The notes: generated from the sequence alone by a model not told the origin. A DNA stretch of 64,000 nt from Ovis canadensis (GCF_042477335.2 NC_091250.1:127445384-127509383), one strand, 5' to 3'. Counted from the first letter of the stretch, positions 1 to 12,124 are shown. Made by a program: numbers and translations.

Positions 1-307
1 CCAACCAGTCCGTCCTAAAGGAAATCAGTCCTGGGTGTTCATTGGAAGGACTGATGTTGAAGCTGAAACTCCAATGCTTTGGCCACCTCATGCGAAGAGT
101 TGACTCATTTGAAAAGACCTAGATTCTGGGAAAGGTTGAGGGCAGTATCAGAAGGAGACAACAGAGGATGAGATGGCATCACCTACTCAATGGACATGGG
201 TTTGGGTGGACTCTGGGAGTTGGTGATGGACAGTGAGGCCTGGAGTGCTGTGGTTCATGGGGTCATGAAGAGTCGGATACGACTGAGCGACTGAACCAAA
301 CTGAACT
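1..307 (+). mobile_element. BovB (RTE LINE) 3' end, cut by the window edge
   Basis: The bases match the last part of the BovB reverse-transcriptase frame and its tail, ending in the typical GACTGAGCGACTGAAC stretch. The 5' part lies outside the window. It abuts an opposite-strand BovB piece. Confidence 0.85.
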
Positions 308-410
308 AGGTTTGTCATAGCTTTTCTTCCAAGGAGCAGCGTCTTGTAATTTCATAGCTGCAGTCACCATCTGCAGTGACTTTGTAGCCCCCCAAAAAGA
401 AAATCTGTCA
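308..410 (-). mobile_element. BovB fragment in inverted orientation
   Basis: This reads as the antisense of an internal BovB segment (the GGTGACTGCAGCCATGAAAT region). The same segment occurs in the long BovB copy near 26.4 kb. It meets the preceding BovB end head to head with no spacer. Confidence 0.7.
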
Positions 411-529
411 CGGCCTTTACATTCTTTACTCCTGGCAGTATTCTTTGTTCTGAAATCTACTTTGTCTAGTGACAATAGATATTTTAAATTTCTTTTAATT
501 AGTGTTACCATCGTATCTTCTGCAGAAGG

Positions 530-640
530 GCATTGCAACCAAGTCCAGCATTCTTGCCTGGAAAATCCCCTGGCAGGTTACAGTCCAAAGGGTTGCAAAG
601 AGTCAGACATGACTAAAGTGACTTAGGATGCATGCATGCA
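530..640 (+). mobile_element. BovA SINE fragment
   Basis: It contains the BovA body (CATTCTTGCCTGGAAAATCC ... GGTTGCAAAGAGTCAGACATG). The tRNA-like head is absent. Confidence 0.75.
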
Positions 641-1626
641 CTATCACATCTCTTTTTGCCTCCTTTTGTTTTTAACCTACATGTGTCGTATAAGCAGCAT
701 ATAATTGGATCTTGCTCTTTTATCCAATCCAACAATCTCTGCATTATAACAGGTGTATAGAGCCAGTGGTTCTCAATTGGAAGCAGTTTTGCACCCCCAG
801 AAGAATTTGATGATCTCTAGAGGTATTTTTTTAAATAACATTTTTAAAATGTAAAAGCAATTGTTAGATTGTAGGCAGTAAACTAACAAGGCTGCAGATC
901 AGTTTGCTAGTCTAGTGTGTTTTCTTTTGCCTGAAAGACTGGACTTGCTTTGACATTTCTTGCATTACGGATCTGCTATTAATGAATTCTTTCAGCTTTT
1001 GCCGGAAAAAGCTATTTTGCTTGTTTTTGAAGTATTTTCTCTGGGCATAGAATTTTAGATTGACAGGGTTTTTCTAGTTCATTAAATAAGTTTGTCTACT
1101 GACTTCTCAACTGAACTATTTTCTAAAAGAAATATGATGTCATTCTCATGTTGGAAACAGTGTCTTTTTTCCTTTTTTTTAAAATTATGATTTTATCTTA
1201 ATCATTGGTTTTAAGCAATTTGATTATGATGTGCTTGGGGTAGTTATTTTTCTGCTTCACGTACTTGGGAATTATCAATCGCCTTAGGTCTGTGGATTTA
1301 TAATTTCTGTCATTAAAAAAAAAACAACTTTTTAGCTATTTTTTAAAATAAATCCTTCAGGCTTCTTCCGCATCTCTTAGCCTCCTATTATAGGCATATT
1401 AGGCAATGGTTCACAGCTCACTTGTTGGTCTTCTGCTTCTGTGCCTCATTTTGGATAGTTCTTATTGGAACAACTTCAGACTCATAAATCTTTTCTTCTA
1501 TAATGTCAAATCTGCCATTAATCCACCCAGTGTTTTATATCCCACACACCATAGTTTTCATTTCTAGAAGTTTGGTCTATCTCACATGTCTCTACTTAAC
1601 TCTTTTAACACAGGGAATAGTCACAG
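641..1626. other. AT-rich intergenic DNA, nothing recognised
   Basis: No open frame with recognisable protein content, no CpG cluster and no obvious repeat were seen. Several T or A homopolymers are present near 1150-1190 and 1315-1325. Confidence 0.5.
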
Positions 1627-1834
1627 TATGTGGTGCTTAGTTGTTCATCGTGTCTGACTCTTGTGACCCCATGGACTGTAGCCCACCAGGCTCTTTGTCC
1701 ATGGGGATTCTCCAGGCAAGAATACTGGAGTGGGTTGCCATTTCCTTCTCCAGGGGATCTTGCCAACCCAGGGATCGAAGCAAGGTCTCCTGCATTACAG
1801 GTAGATTGTTTACCATCTGAGCCACCAGGCAAAG
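1627..1834 (-). mobile_element. Bov-tA SINE
   Basis: BovA body followed by a tRNA-Glu-derived head, read on the minus strand. Another Bov-tA starts one base downstream in the same orientation. Confidence 0.9.
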
Positions 1835-1835
1835 C

Positions 1836-2051
1836 GTGTGCTCAGTTGCTCAGTCGTGTCTGACTCTTTGTGATCCCATGGACTGTAGCCAGCTGGGCTC
1901 CTCTGTCCTGTCCATGGGATTTTCCAGGCACGAATCCTGGAGTGGGTTGCCATTTCCTTCTCCAGGAGATCTTCCGGACCCAGGGATGGAACATGTCTCT
2001 GAGACTCCTACGTTGGCAGGTGGATTCTTTACCTCTGCACCACTTGAGAGG
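1836..2051 (-). mobile_element. Bov-tA SINE, second of a same-strand pair
   Basis: Full-length in layout (body plus tRNA-like head) and directly abutting the preceding copy. Confidence 0.88.
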
Positions 2052-3070
2052 TTACAGTCTAATGACATCTGTATCAGTTTCAATTGATTTGTCTCCTTCC
2101 TGTGGGTCCTATTTTTCCACTTATTTGCATCTTTGGTAATTTTTGAGTGGAGGCCAAGCAATGAAAGATTTACCTTTCTAGATACTATTTTTGTATTCCT
2201 ATAAGACTTTTGCTCTGGCATATTAACTTGGAAACCATTTGGTAGTTTTAGGTCTTGTTTTAAATACAAGGCAGAACAGTGCTCAGCCTAGGGCTAATCA
2301 TGCCCCATAACTTGGCAAGACCCTTCTATGCACTGCATCCATTGCTCTGTGAGTGAGGTTTTTCCATATGTCTTGTGGGAACAGCCATTATCCCCAGCCC
2401 TCTTGTGGGGCCTATTGCTTGTAATACCTTCAGGTGGTCCTTTTCTTGGCCTCAGGTAAGTTCCTCACCTTTGTGCATGGATCAGTACTCACTTGAAAAC
2501 TCAAGGGAGCAAGCATCTTTCCAGATTTCTAGAGTTCTCTTTCTGTGCCGCTTTCTCCCGTTAGTCTGTGCTGCAAACTCGAGCCACTGTGGTTTCACCA
2601 GACGCTCAGCTCTCTCTCATGCAACCTAGGGCCCCACCAAGCTCTTCCTGTGTTCCCCACAGCCGTGGTGAGCTTGGAGATTCTCTCAAGGCAATAAGAG
2701 GGAGCAATCATAGAACTCACCTTGTTCATTTCCTCTCACTCAGGGTTCACATCCTTTATTGCCTGTTCTTCATTGCCTGATGTCCAGTGCGTTTAACAAC
2801 ATTTTTTGATATATGTTGCCGATTTTTTCTTTTTTTACTATTTCTGGCTTAGTTCAAACTTTTAACCATTGTATCCCAGAAAAAAAAAATGGATGCATTC
2901 AAGAAAACTATCTGGTTAGATTCATTTGTCTTCAAAAACTCTGGATCAGAAATTGAGTTGTACATACTTGGTAATTAAAGAATATGAAATATTACAACTT
3001 GCTTTTCATAGACATAAAAGATTAGGAGACATTACATTTATGATTCTTTTTGATGAAAAAAGACTGTGCA
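2052..3070. other. Intergenic DNA without a recognised gene
   Basis: Short open frames occur but none has recognisable protein similarity, splice-flanked structure or a promoter. No repeat family could be named with confidence. Confidence 0.45.
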
Positions 3071-3071
3071 C

Positions 3072-3362
3072 AGAATTCCCTGGTGGTACAGTGGTGAAGA
3101 ATCCACCTGCCAATGCAGGGGATGCACGTTCACTCCCTAGTCTGGAAAGATTCAGATGCCTTGGAGCAAGCCAACCCTGTGCACAGCAACCCCTGAGCCT
3201 GTGCCCCAGAGTCCAGGAGCCATGACTCCTGAGCCCCTGTGCTGCAGCTACTGAAGTCCACCCTGGAGCCAGTGCCCCTCGAGAGAACCCCCTGCTCACT
3301 GCAGCTGGGGAAAGTCCGTGAGCAGCAGCAAAGACCCACCGCAATGAAAACAGAAATAAATT
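3072..3362 (+). mobile_element. CHR-type tRNA-Glu SINE
   Basis: It starts with the tRNA-like CCCTGGTGGTACAGTGGTGA head and runs into a long non-BovA body with paired 'cactgcagctgg' stretches. It ends in an A-rich tail. Confidence 0.7.
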
Positions 3363-3414
3363 TTAAAATGACTGTTCACTGAAAAGCAGAATTACTCTAA
3401 TACTATTCACTTTC

Positions 3415-3785
3415 ATACTGTGGTGTTGGAGAAGACTCTTGAGAGTCCCTTGGACTGCAAGGAGATCCAACCAGTCCATTCTAAAGGAGATCAGCCCTGG
3501 GATTTCTTTGGAAGGAATGATGCTAAAGCTGAAGCTCCAGTACTTTGGCCACCTCATGAGAAGAGTTGACTCACTGGAAAAGACTCTGATGCTGGGAGGG
3601 ATTGGGGGCAGGAGGAGAAGGGGACGACAGAGGATGAGATGGCTGGATGGCATCACGGACTCGATGGATGTGAGTCTGAGTGAACTCTGGGAGATGGTGA
3701 TGGACAGGGAGTCCTGGCGTGCTGCGATTCATGGGGTCGCAAAGAGTCGGACACGACTGAGCGACTGAACTGAACTGAACTGAAT
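3415..3785 (+). mobile_element. BovB 3' end
   Basis: It encodes the C-terminal BovB polymerase tail ([20 protein letters not shown] region, then the [18 protein letters not shown] stretch). It finishes with the TGAAC pentamer repeat characteristic of BovB 3' ends. Confidence 0.92.
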
Positions 3786-4526
3786 TCACTTTCAATATTT
3801 AATTCAATCAAAACAAAGGAGACAGAGTTAACCAGATATGTGAAATTGTTCTTGTGCATCTCAGACTAGAATGAACTTATGAACGGATAGCGTACTAATC
3901 ACATTAAATAAAATATTCCTGATTTTTATTTGTATTGTGTTCATTTGGGACTATTTTTCTATGCTGCATTTAAATATTAATGAAATTTATTTAATCATAA
4001 CATTTCTCCCCTACAAAGTAAAGGCATCATTTCATGAAACTTTTAGTCATAAATCTTCCTTCCTCTCTATTAGCTGATTTCTACTATATTGGAAAATGAT
4101 CAAAGTAATGGCTTTACATGATAAATTTGTCATACCATCATTGGTTTTGCAAATTCCCATCAGTTCACTGAGAGTTACTGAAAAAGAAAGCAGTGAGCTT
4201 GCCACTATCATCCAATTTTACTCATCAGAAAGATGAAGCAACTCAAGATATTTCAGTGAAGTGTAACCAGGCTTGTAGAAGATTTTTTGCATCACTAACT
4301 TCACAGCATCTGTTCACTTATGTAAACTTTAGAGGAATGTAACTTCCCTTTAGTTTTCACTTCCTCTATTTTGTTACATAACTCATTTTCTTCAAATTGG
4401 TATGAACTTGAAGATACTTATTAGACAAGTAAAAATGGAAAACAAAGCATATCCATACAAAAAGAAATAAAGTGAACACACACACACAAATTATTTAGGA
4501 CTAAATAACCAATGACTGTTTTAGGC
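3786..4526. other. AT-rich intergenic DNA, nothing recognised
   Basis: No supported gene or regulatory block. A short (CA)n is present near 4480. Confidence 0.45.
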
Positions 4527-4740
4527 TGTGGGCTTCCCAGGTGGTGCAATGGTAAAGACTCTACCTGCCAATACAGGAAAGTAAGAGACAGGAGTTTGAT
4601 CTCTGGGTTGGGAAGATCCCCTAGTAGGAAATGGCAACCTATTCCAGTATTCTTGCCTGAATCCCATGGACAGAGGAGCCTGGCAGGCTATAGTTCATGG
4701 GGTTGCAAGGAGTTGGATGTGATTGAGTGACTGTGTACAC
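4527..4740 (+). mobile_element. Bov-tA SINE
   Basis: tRNA-like head with box-like 'gtttgatctctggg', then the BovA body. It runs directly into a (CA)n tail at about 4736-4763. Confidence 0.88.
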
Positions 4741-5186
4741 ACACACAAACACACACGCACACATTGTAGGCTATAAAGATTTTCTTGCGTTCTTCCTATC
4801 CTGGGTTTACCAGGCTTTCAGGCTTAGGTTCCTGTCTAAGGCCCCTCTGACTATTGCTTTCACTCTCAAGTCTTAGCTATCACACTGGCAGTGAAAAAAA
4901 AAAAAAAACAGAACCACTCAAGAGAGCTGAAAGTTTACTACTGTGTACACTTTACACAGTTAGACATGTACTGTGACTTACCTTCTTAGTCACAAAAACT
5001 CTACTTGGAACAGACAGAAATGCCATCCTGACCACTTCTGATTTTTTTCTGATGCCTGAAAATCTTCAGATGAAGGTCTGCACACCTGAGGCGAATATTT
5101 GAAAGGGAGTATTAGGTGGAAAAAAGGTCTACTTCTATTAAGTTAGGTGTTTGGCCTTTGGCAAATATTTAACTCTCTAGGCTTTA

Positions 5187-5697
5187 GTTTCAGTTCAGTT
5201 CAGTTCAGTCACTCAGTCGTGTCCAACTCTTTGTGACCCCATGGACTGCAGCGCGCCAGGCTTCCCTGTCCATCACCAAGTCCTGGAGCTTACTCAAACT
5301 CATGTCCATTGAGTCGGTGATGTCATGCAACCACCTCATCCTCTGTCATCCCCTTCTCCCTATTTCAATCTTTCCCAGCATCAGGGTCTTTTGAAATATG
5401 TCATCTCTTCTTATCAGGTGGCCAAAGTATTGGTTTCATCTTCAGCATCAGTCCTTCCAATGACTATACAGGACTGATCTCCTTTAGGATGGACTGGTTG
5501 GATCTCCTTGCAGTCCAAGGGACTCTCAAGAGTCTTCTCCAACACCACAGTTCAGAAGCATCAATTCTTTGGCGCTCAGCTTTCTTTATAGTCCAACTCT
5601 CACATCCATACATGACTACTGGAAAAACCATAGCTTTGACTAGATGAACCTTTGTTGGCAAAGTAATGTCTCTGCTTTTTAATACCTGTCTAGGTTG
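5187..5697 (-). mobile_element. BovB 3' end
   Basis: It begins with the TTCAGTTCAGTTCAG pentamer tail. The minus strand then reads the BovB polymerase C-terminus ([20 protein letters not shown] near the 5' side). Confidence 0.92.
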
Positions 5698-5824
5698 GCC
5701 TTAGTTTCCCCACCTTTAAAAACAGGAATAGTAGAAATGAAAAGACTACAGAGGAACACATTTATAACCTTAACCATATACATTAGGATACTGTTTTCAC
5801 CTGATATGAATGCAATGGAATGTT

Positions 5825-6034
5825 TATGTGCTGGGCTCAGTCGTGTCTGACACTTTGCAGCCTCATGAACTGTAGCCTGCCAGGCTCCTCTGACCATAGA
5901 ATTTCCCAGGCAAGAATATCGGAGTGGGGATGCCATTCCCTTCTCCAGGGAATCCTCCCAATTCAGGGATAAACTTGTATCTCTTATGACTCTTGCACTG
6001 GCAGACAGATTCTTTACACTAGCACCACCTGATA
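5825..6034 (-). mobile_element. Bov-tA SINE
   Basis: BovA body and tRNA-like head on the minus strand, moderately diverged. Confidence 0.85.
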
Positions 6035-6767
6035 AACTCAAAAAAATGTTTATAAAACACTGCATAAATATTTTACCCTGATTCCTGAAAAAAAAAAAAA
6101 GGACAAACTTTATTCTAGTCAATCATCTACCCTTAAATAGCAGTTCATGGGAAATATACATGAAATAAACAGGCTGCATGATACTATGAGGATGAAATCA
6201 GCCAAATCCAGAATATGGGAAATTCACCTAGACAAATGACCCAATCTCTATGACAAATAATTGTTCAGGAAAGAGAGGGGAAGAGAGCCTGTTATATATT
6301 AAAAGAGACATAAGAAGTAGCACATAAAATACACAGATAGTTTAGATCCTAATTCAAAGAAACTGGTGTGAAAAATAATTTTTTGAGACAATTAAAAAAA
6401 TTTGAACACTGGAGAGTAGATGAAATGAGAGCTAAGATTTGCTTTAAACTAATTCTAACTGAGTGGGGTGGGATGTGTGAAATGTGTTCATGTGGCCTGG
6501 GCTGTGAGAAGAGAGAAGAGAAACAAAACTGGTCTAATACTAATAGTGGTTAAAGCTAGGTGTTGGTTTGTTAGGTTCATTTTACTATTCTCTTTGAAAA
6601 TTTTCGTGACAGTAAAAATAAGTATGACCTTCAAATCTATTAACTTTATGCTTGTCTACCTAATATATCACTAGGCCTTGTTGAAGATATGGAATGCTCT
6701 AAGTACAAAATCCTAAGAAAACAAACAGATGAAAAAAAAAAAGGAGTCATTAAAAACCCAATTGAGG
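6035..6767. other. AT-rich intergenic DNA, nothing recognised
   Basis: Short open frames without protein similarity. No repeat could be named. Confidence 0.45.
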
Positions 6768-6942
6768 GACTTCCCTGGTGGTTCACTGACAGAGACGCCT
6801 CACTTCCAGTTCAGGGAGCCTGGGTTCGATCCCTGGTGAGGGAATTAGATTCTACATGCCGCCACCAAAAGTTCACATGTCGTGAATAAAGATCCTGCGT
6901 GCCACAACCAAGACCTGGCACAACCAAATAAATAAATATCTT
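6768..6942 (+). mobile_element. CHR-type SINE
   Basis: It has the head GGGACTTCCCTGGTGGTTCA, a B-box-like GGTTCGATCCCTGG, and the 'gtgccacaaccaagacctgg' body ending in an AAATAAATAAATA tail. Confidence 0.85.
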
Positions 6943-7286
6943 TTAAAAAACCCAATTGAACTAGCTAACAAGTGATAATTCTATATATTAAGAAAATAAG
7001 GCACTGATACCTACAAAATTAATACACCTAATTAGCCTCAAGAATGATCAACCCATGGATCATCTTTTTTCACCTAAACTCCATCTATAACACCCCCAAA
7101 TCCCTGGTTTCATATTAGAAATGGCTTTTTTAAAGGTTCATTAGGTGGCCTTGAAAAGAATTTTTTTAAGTCTTTGGGGCAAAAACCATTTCCTATGCTT
7201 AAACACAACTACCTCGATTCTCCACATTTGACAACTTCAAGATCATACACATATCAGTTGTTAAATAATTTAATTATGGGTGAGTG

Positions 7287-7485
7287 AGAGAGTGAAAGTC
7301 ACTCAATCATGTCTGACTCTTTGCGGCCCCACGGACGATAGCTTACCAGTCTCGCCTGTCCAGGCAAGAACACTGGAATGGGTAACCACTCACTTATTCC
7401 AGGGGATCTTCCCAACACAGGGATCAAATCCAGGTCTCCTGCATTACAGGCAGATTCTCTGCCATCTGATCCATCAGGAAAGCCA
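7287..7485 (-). mobile_element. Bov-tA SINE
   Basis: BovA body plus tRNA-like head on the minus strand, followed by a (TA)n-rich stretch at about 7490-7530. Confidence 0.87.
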
Positions 7486-7557
7486 ATTTTATTATATATA
7501 TATATTTATTTACTATATTATATATGTAAATAATTTGAAACAAAAAATCCACTTACT

Positions 7558-7769
7558 GTGTGTGTGTTAGTTGCCCAGTTGTGTTCAACTCTGCAACCCC
7601 ATGGGCTGTGGCCCACCAGGCTCCTCTGTCCATGGCATTCTCAGGCAAGAATACTGGAATGGATTGCCATTTCCTTCTCCAGGGGATCTTTCCAACCTAG
7701 GGATTGGACCTGGGTCTCCCACACTGCAGGCAGATTCTTTACCAATGGAGCCACCAGAGAATCCCCAAT
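7558..7769 (-). mobile_element. Bov-tA SINE
   Basis: Body plus head on the minus strand. A (TA)n(CA)n microsatellite at about 7770-7815 follows immediately. Confidence 0.88.
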
Positions 7770-7783
7770 ATATATATATGTAT

Positions 7784-7814
<31 letters not shown>

Positions 7815-7815
7815 A
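7770..7815. repeat. (TA)n(CA)n(TA)n microsatellite
   Basis: Alternating TA, CACACA and TA blocks next to the preceding SINE. Confidence 0.9.
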
Positions 7816-7862
7816 TTTGAAACAATAAATCCAATTACTACAAGATATTAAGATTTATTATA

Positions 7863-8130
7863 CTGCTAAGTCACTTCAGTGTGTCCGACTATGTGTGAAC
7901 CCATAAACGGCAGCCCACCAGGCTCCCCTGTCCCTGGGATTCTCCAGGCAAGAACACTGGAGCGGATTGCCATTTCCTTCTCCAATGCATGAAAGTGGAA
8001 AGTGAAAGTGAACTCGCTCAGTCATGTCCAACTCTTAGCGACCCCATGGACTGCAGCCCACCAGGCTCCTCTGTCCATGGGATGTTCCAGGCAAAAGTAC
8101 TGGAGTGGGGTGCCATTGCCTTCTCCGAGA
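7863..8130 (-). mobile_element. BOV-A2 dimeric SINE
   Basis: Two BovA monomers are joined by the linker 'gaaagtggaaagtgaaagtga'-type sequence. Neither monomer has a tRNA head. Confidence 0.9.
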
Positions 8131-8156
8131 TTTATTATAAAACCATAATAATTAAG

Positions 8157-8362
8157 GGGCTTCCCAGGTGGTTCAGTGGTAAAGAATCTGCAGGAGCAGC
8201 AGGATATGCAGGTTAGACCCTTGAGTCAGGAAGACCCCCTGGAAGAGGAAATGGCAACCCACTCCAGCATTCTTGCCTGGAAAATTCCATGGACAGAGGA
8301 GCCTGGCAGGCTACAGTCCATGGGGTCGCAATAGTCGGACATGACTGAGCACCAGTGCACAT
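8157..8362 (+). mobile_element. Bov-tA SINE
   Basis: tRNA-like head (partly rearranged) followed by the complete BovA body. Confidence 0.87.
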
Positions 8363-8879
8363 AGTATTAATAATTAAGACAATGTAACAATGGTCTAGAG
8401 ATGGACAAATCATAATTAGAATAGAGACCAGAAAGAAAACTGCATTGTAGGCAGAGTTGATATATGACAGTGCTGCCAAAGACTATTCAATAAACAGGGC
8501 TTGGACAACTGTTATTAGTGCAGGGAAAATGAAACTATACATCGACCTCAAATCAAACACTAAGAAGAAAAAGCAATTCCAGGTACATTAAGGATTGAAA
8601 TGAAAAACATTCAGAAAAAGAGAATATATTATTTTACTCTGGAAGTTAGGAAGAATTTCTTAAATAAGACATAAGACAGGCCATTAAAGAATAAATCTTA
8701 CTTTCATTAAAATTAACTCCTACCCATCAGTAAGAAAAAAACAAATAGCATAACAGAAAGGTGGACAAAGATACAACAAAATTTTTATTGATATAGAAAT
8801 TTTAAAAATACATGAAGATATTCAACTCTCCTTAGTTTTCAGAATAGTGCATTTAACACAACAGTAACATTCCACTCTT
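8363..8879. other. AT-rich intergenic DNA, possibly old L1
   Basis: No gene. The A-rich composition and the L1-like sequence that follows suggest it could be more of the same old L1, but I cannot assign it. Confidence 0.35.
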
Positions 8880-9050
8880 ATCCCAACAGACTGGAGAAAG
8901 TCAAGTCTGACAAAAACAGCTTTGGGCAAGGATGTAGAATAAGAATTCTCACACATGCCAGTAGGATTATAAGTTGGTCTAAGCACTTTAAAATAATATT
9001 GGCATTACTAATTAAATTGAACTTATGTATAATCCAACCTAGCAATTCTA
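8880..9050 (+). mobile_element. Old L1 3' UTR fragment
   Basis: It matches the general layout of mammalian L1 3' UTRs ('caaggatgtagaataagaattctcacacatgcc...aacctagcaattctaact'). It is strongly diverged. Confidence 0.55.
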
Positions 9051-9051
9051 A

Positions 9052-9590
9052 CTGTATTCATCTGCTAGGGTAGCCATAACAAAAATGCTAGAGACTGGGT
9101 GGTTTAAAAACTGATTTATTTCCTCAGTTTTGGAGGCTAGAAGTCCAAAATCAGTTTGGTTTCTTCCCAGGCCCCTCTTCTTGCATTGTAGATGTCTTGT
9201 TCAGTGTCTTCACTGGCCTTTCTTCTTTGCATGCACATGTCCAGGGGCTCTCTGCATGTCCAATCTCGTCTTTTTTTAAATTAATTTATTTTAATTGGAG
9301 GCTAATTACTTTACAATATTGTAGTGGTTTTTGCCATACTTTGACATGGATCAGCCACGGGTGTACATGTGTCCCCCATCCTGAACCCCCACTCTCCAAT
9401 CTCGTCTTCTTAAAAGAACAACAATCAGACTAGACTAGAGCACTCCCCACCAAAGGTCTCATTTTAATTAACTATCTCTTTAAAGACGCTATCTCCAAAT
9501 GCAGGCAATTCCTGAGATACTAGGAAATGTTGAGAATCAGGGCTGCAATTAAGAATTTTGGAGAATCCCAATTCAGCCCATAACACCATC
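9052..9590. mobile_element. Old mammal-wide repeat, family not named, with L1 insertion
   Basis: It begins 'tgctagggtagccataacaa' and ends 'cccaattcagcccataacac'. Related sequence recurs near 24.4-24.87 kb and 22.37-22.48 kb. It is interrupted at about 9275-9396 by an antisense ruminant L1 3' end. Confidence 0.5.
9275..9396 (-). mobile_element. Ruminant L1 3' end
   Basis: Antisense of the 'catgttgatgtatggcaaaa' L1 terminus and its A-rich tail. It splits the older repeat around it. Confidence 0.65.
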
Positions 9591-9737
9591 TCTAAGAATA
9601 TCAGCCAGAGAAACTTTTGTACGTGTTTGACAATGCTGATAGCATTTAGTTCATAATAGTAAACAACACAGCAGATAACTCAAGTGTGTTGTCTTTCTAA
9701 AGCAAAATGCTATATAGTAGTGAAAAGGAAAAGACTA

Positions 9738-9945
9738 TAAAGGATCTGCCTGCCAAATGCAGGAGCCGTGGGTTGGAGCCGTGTGTTCGACCCCTGGGTT
9801 GGCAAGATCCCCTGGAGGAGGGCATGGCAACCCACTCCAGTATTCTTGCCAGGATAATCCCATGGACAGAGAAGCCTGGTGGGCTACAGTCCATGGGGGC
9901 ACGAGTCAGACACAACTGAGTGGCTGAGCACGCATAGCAACATGC
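9738..9945 (+). mobile_element. Bov-tA SINE
   Basis: Partial tRNA-like head with a duplicated 'gagccgtgggtt/gagccgtgtgtt' motif, then the full BovA body. Confidence 0.85.
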
Positions 9946-10017
9946 ATAAATCTCAATCATTCTTAGAAAGTGTTAAATGGAAAAAATTCACTACAAAAGA
10001 ATACATGCAAAATAGCT

Positions 10018-10116
10018 ACCAGTATTCTTGTCTGGAGAATCCCATGGACAGAAGAGCCTGGAGAGCTACAATCCTTAGGATTGCAGAGTCGGACACGATT
10101 GAAGTGACTTAGCACA
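10018..10116 (+). mobile_element. BovA monomer fragment
   Basis: Headless BovA body, ending 'gactta gcac'. Confidence 0.78.
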
Positions 10117-10280
10117 ACATAATAAGGTTAAAAGAAGCAAAGATACGTTGCATATCTGGGGGATACAGTGGGTAGCCTTATAATAAACTCTAAACAAAAG
10201 CAAAGTAATGAATAACAGAAAATTCAGGATAGTGGTTTCCTCTGGGAAGGAAGGAGGGGGAATACAGTAAGAGAGACATA

Positions 10281-10488
10281 CGTGTGTGTTAGTTGTTCAG
10301 TCATGCCTGACTCTTTCCAACTCCATGGACTGTAGTCCACCAGGCTCTGCTGTCCATGGAATTCTCCAGTCAATACTGGAGTAGGTAGCCATTCCCTTGT
10401 CCAGAGGATCTTCCCAAGTCAGGGATTGAACCCACGTTGCCTGCAATGCAGGTGGATTTTTTACTGCTGAGGCACCAGGGAAGCCCAA
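10281..10488 (-). mobile_element. Bov-tA SINE
   Basis: Complete minus-strand copy with tRNA-like head ending GGGAAGCCC. Confidence 0.9.
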
Positions 10489-11014
10489 GATTACCTTGGT
10501 ATTCTATTTGTCAACTAGATGTTCACTGAGCATTGAAGGCCAACTGAGACCGCTTTGTTACCAACAGAAGCAATATTAACTTTGGCAGCTTTCAAGATTC
10601 TTTCTCTCTGCATGGAAATAGTGGACCCAAGCAAATTCAACTCACACACTGGGTGTTTCATTCACCCTGATCAAAACACTTAAAATTACAGCCGGTTCAC
10701 ACTAAGCTTTTGGGATACTTTAGAACACACTTGCTGATACATGAAATAAATGGAGATGAAACTTAGATGCTCGCAGAGATAGTACCAAGATATGGGGCCG
10801 CGAACCTGAGGTGCCCAGTGTAGTTGCAGGGAGGGGAGCTTGGCAGGGCCACTGCCCTTGTAAAGGGTCCACGTGAAACAGACTCTGAAGGCTAAGCATA
10901 CCAACTCTTGTTGCTCTTTGCTTATTTTTTTTGGTAAAGGTGAAAACCCTTCCAGATTTCCTTCAACTATCAACCCTGGTGCTCTGTGACAGCCTAAAGG
11001 GGCAAGATGGTGTG
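10489..11014. other. Intergenic DNA, nothing recognised
   Basis: A minus-strand open frame of 95 codons near 10.69-10.97 kb has no recognisable similarity. No promoter signature was seen. Confidence 0.4.
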
Positions 11015-11125
11015 GGATATGGGAAGGAGGTTCAAGAGGGAGGGAGCACTGACCACTGATTCATGTTGATGTATGGCAAAAACCAACACTATATTATAAA
11101 ACATAAAAATTAAAAAGAAAACAAA
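11015..11125 (+). mobile_element. Ruminant L1 3' end
   Basis: Sense-strand 'gattcatgttgatgtatggc' terminus followed by an A-rich tail. It corresponds to the antisense copies near 9.3, 47.4, 53.7 and 63.8 kb. Confidence 0.65.
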
Positions 11126-11465
11126 ACAGGCACTAATACAATACAGATCTTTCCTAAAAGTGAAGCGGCCTAAAGCAAACTTTTAAAAGCGGGGGAGACC
11201 TGTATTATCAACCTGAAAAATAGTTGTCTGGTAACAAAATGAACTTTTCTTTGCACTGACTTATTCTGTGCCCCAAAACGTGTTCTGTTAAACTATTCAC
11301 AGGGCAGAAATTAAAAAAAATATATATTTACTTGTATACATTTTATATCTATTTGATGAAATGCAGATCTATGTTAAAAATCGGTGGACTGCTAACCTAG
11401 AGACACAAACCTAAAACGATTATTCAAATAAGTCTTCCTAAATAAGTAAACAAGGTAAATGATAG

Positions 11466-11685
11466 CTGTTGCTGTTATTCAGTCGCTCAGTCCTGTCCGA
11501 CTCTTTGCGACCCCATGGACTGCAGCACGCCAGGCCTTCCTATCCATCACCATCTCCCAGAGTTTGCTCAAACCCATGTCCACTGAGTCGGTGATGCCGT
11601 CTAACCATCTCATCCTCTGTCGTCCCCTTCTCCTCCTGCCTTCAATCTTTCCCAGCATCAGGGTCTTTTCCGATGACTCGGCAAT
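11466..11685 (-). mobile_element. BovB 3' end
   Basis: The minus strand reads the BovB C-terminal tail ([20 protein letters not shown]). It stops about 45 bp short of the CpG-rich block. Confidence 0.9.
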
Positions 11686-11794
11686 TTTAAAAATCTCTGT
11701 AATTCTCTTACAGAGACTGACAAAATTAGCGTGCTCGCGTGCGGCCAAGCGGGGCCGCCCGGCGGGAGGCGGCGGTTCAGCATCACCAGTCACC

Positions 11795-11836
11795 AACATC
11801 ATCAATCACCAGCATCATCAATCATCATCAATCTCG
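11795..11836. repeat. Imperfect (ATC)n tract in the CpG island
   Basis: Interrupted CATCATCAATCACC-type units at the proximal edge of the island. Confidence 0.8.
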
Positions 11837-12113
11837 GTTCCTGAGCGGCTGCTGGGCCAGCTGGAAGGTCTGCTTAATTGGTACCAGCCTCTTCTCCGCT
11901 CCCATGGCGCCGGACCAGATAGAGGCGAAGCTGGTCCGCGTTTGACGACAGCCAGAGACTGACCACCATCCGCGTCTCAGCAGACGCTGCCAGATCCGAT
12001 CAGTCAGCCGCAGACAGCCGACATCTCGGTTACCGCCGGAGCCTTCAAATACCTCCCGCGAGAAAAGGAAACATCGCGAGACAACCGCGAGAGCAGGGCC
12101 GCCTCCTGGCTTG

Positions 12114-12124
12114 GCGCCTGCGCA
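12114..12124 (+). promoter_or_regulatory. NRF1-type site
   Basis: GCGCCTGCGCA, the reverse complement of the TGCGCAGGCGC consensus, in the island core. The two ETS sites lie 19 and 65 bp downstream. Confidence 0.6.
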
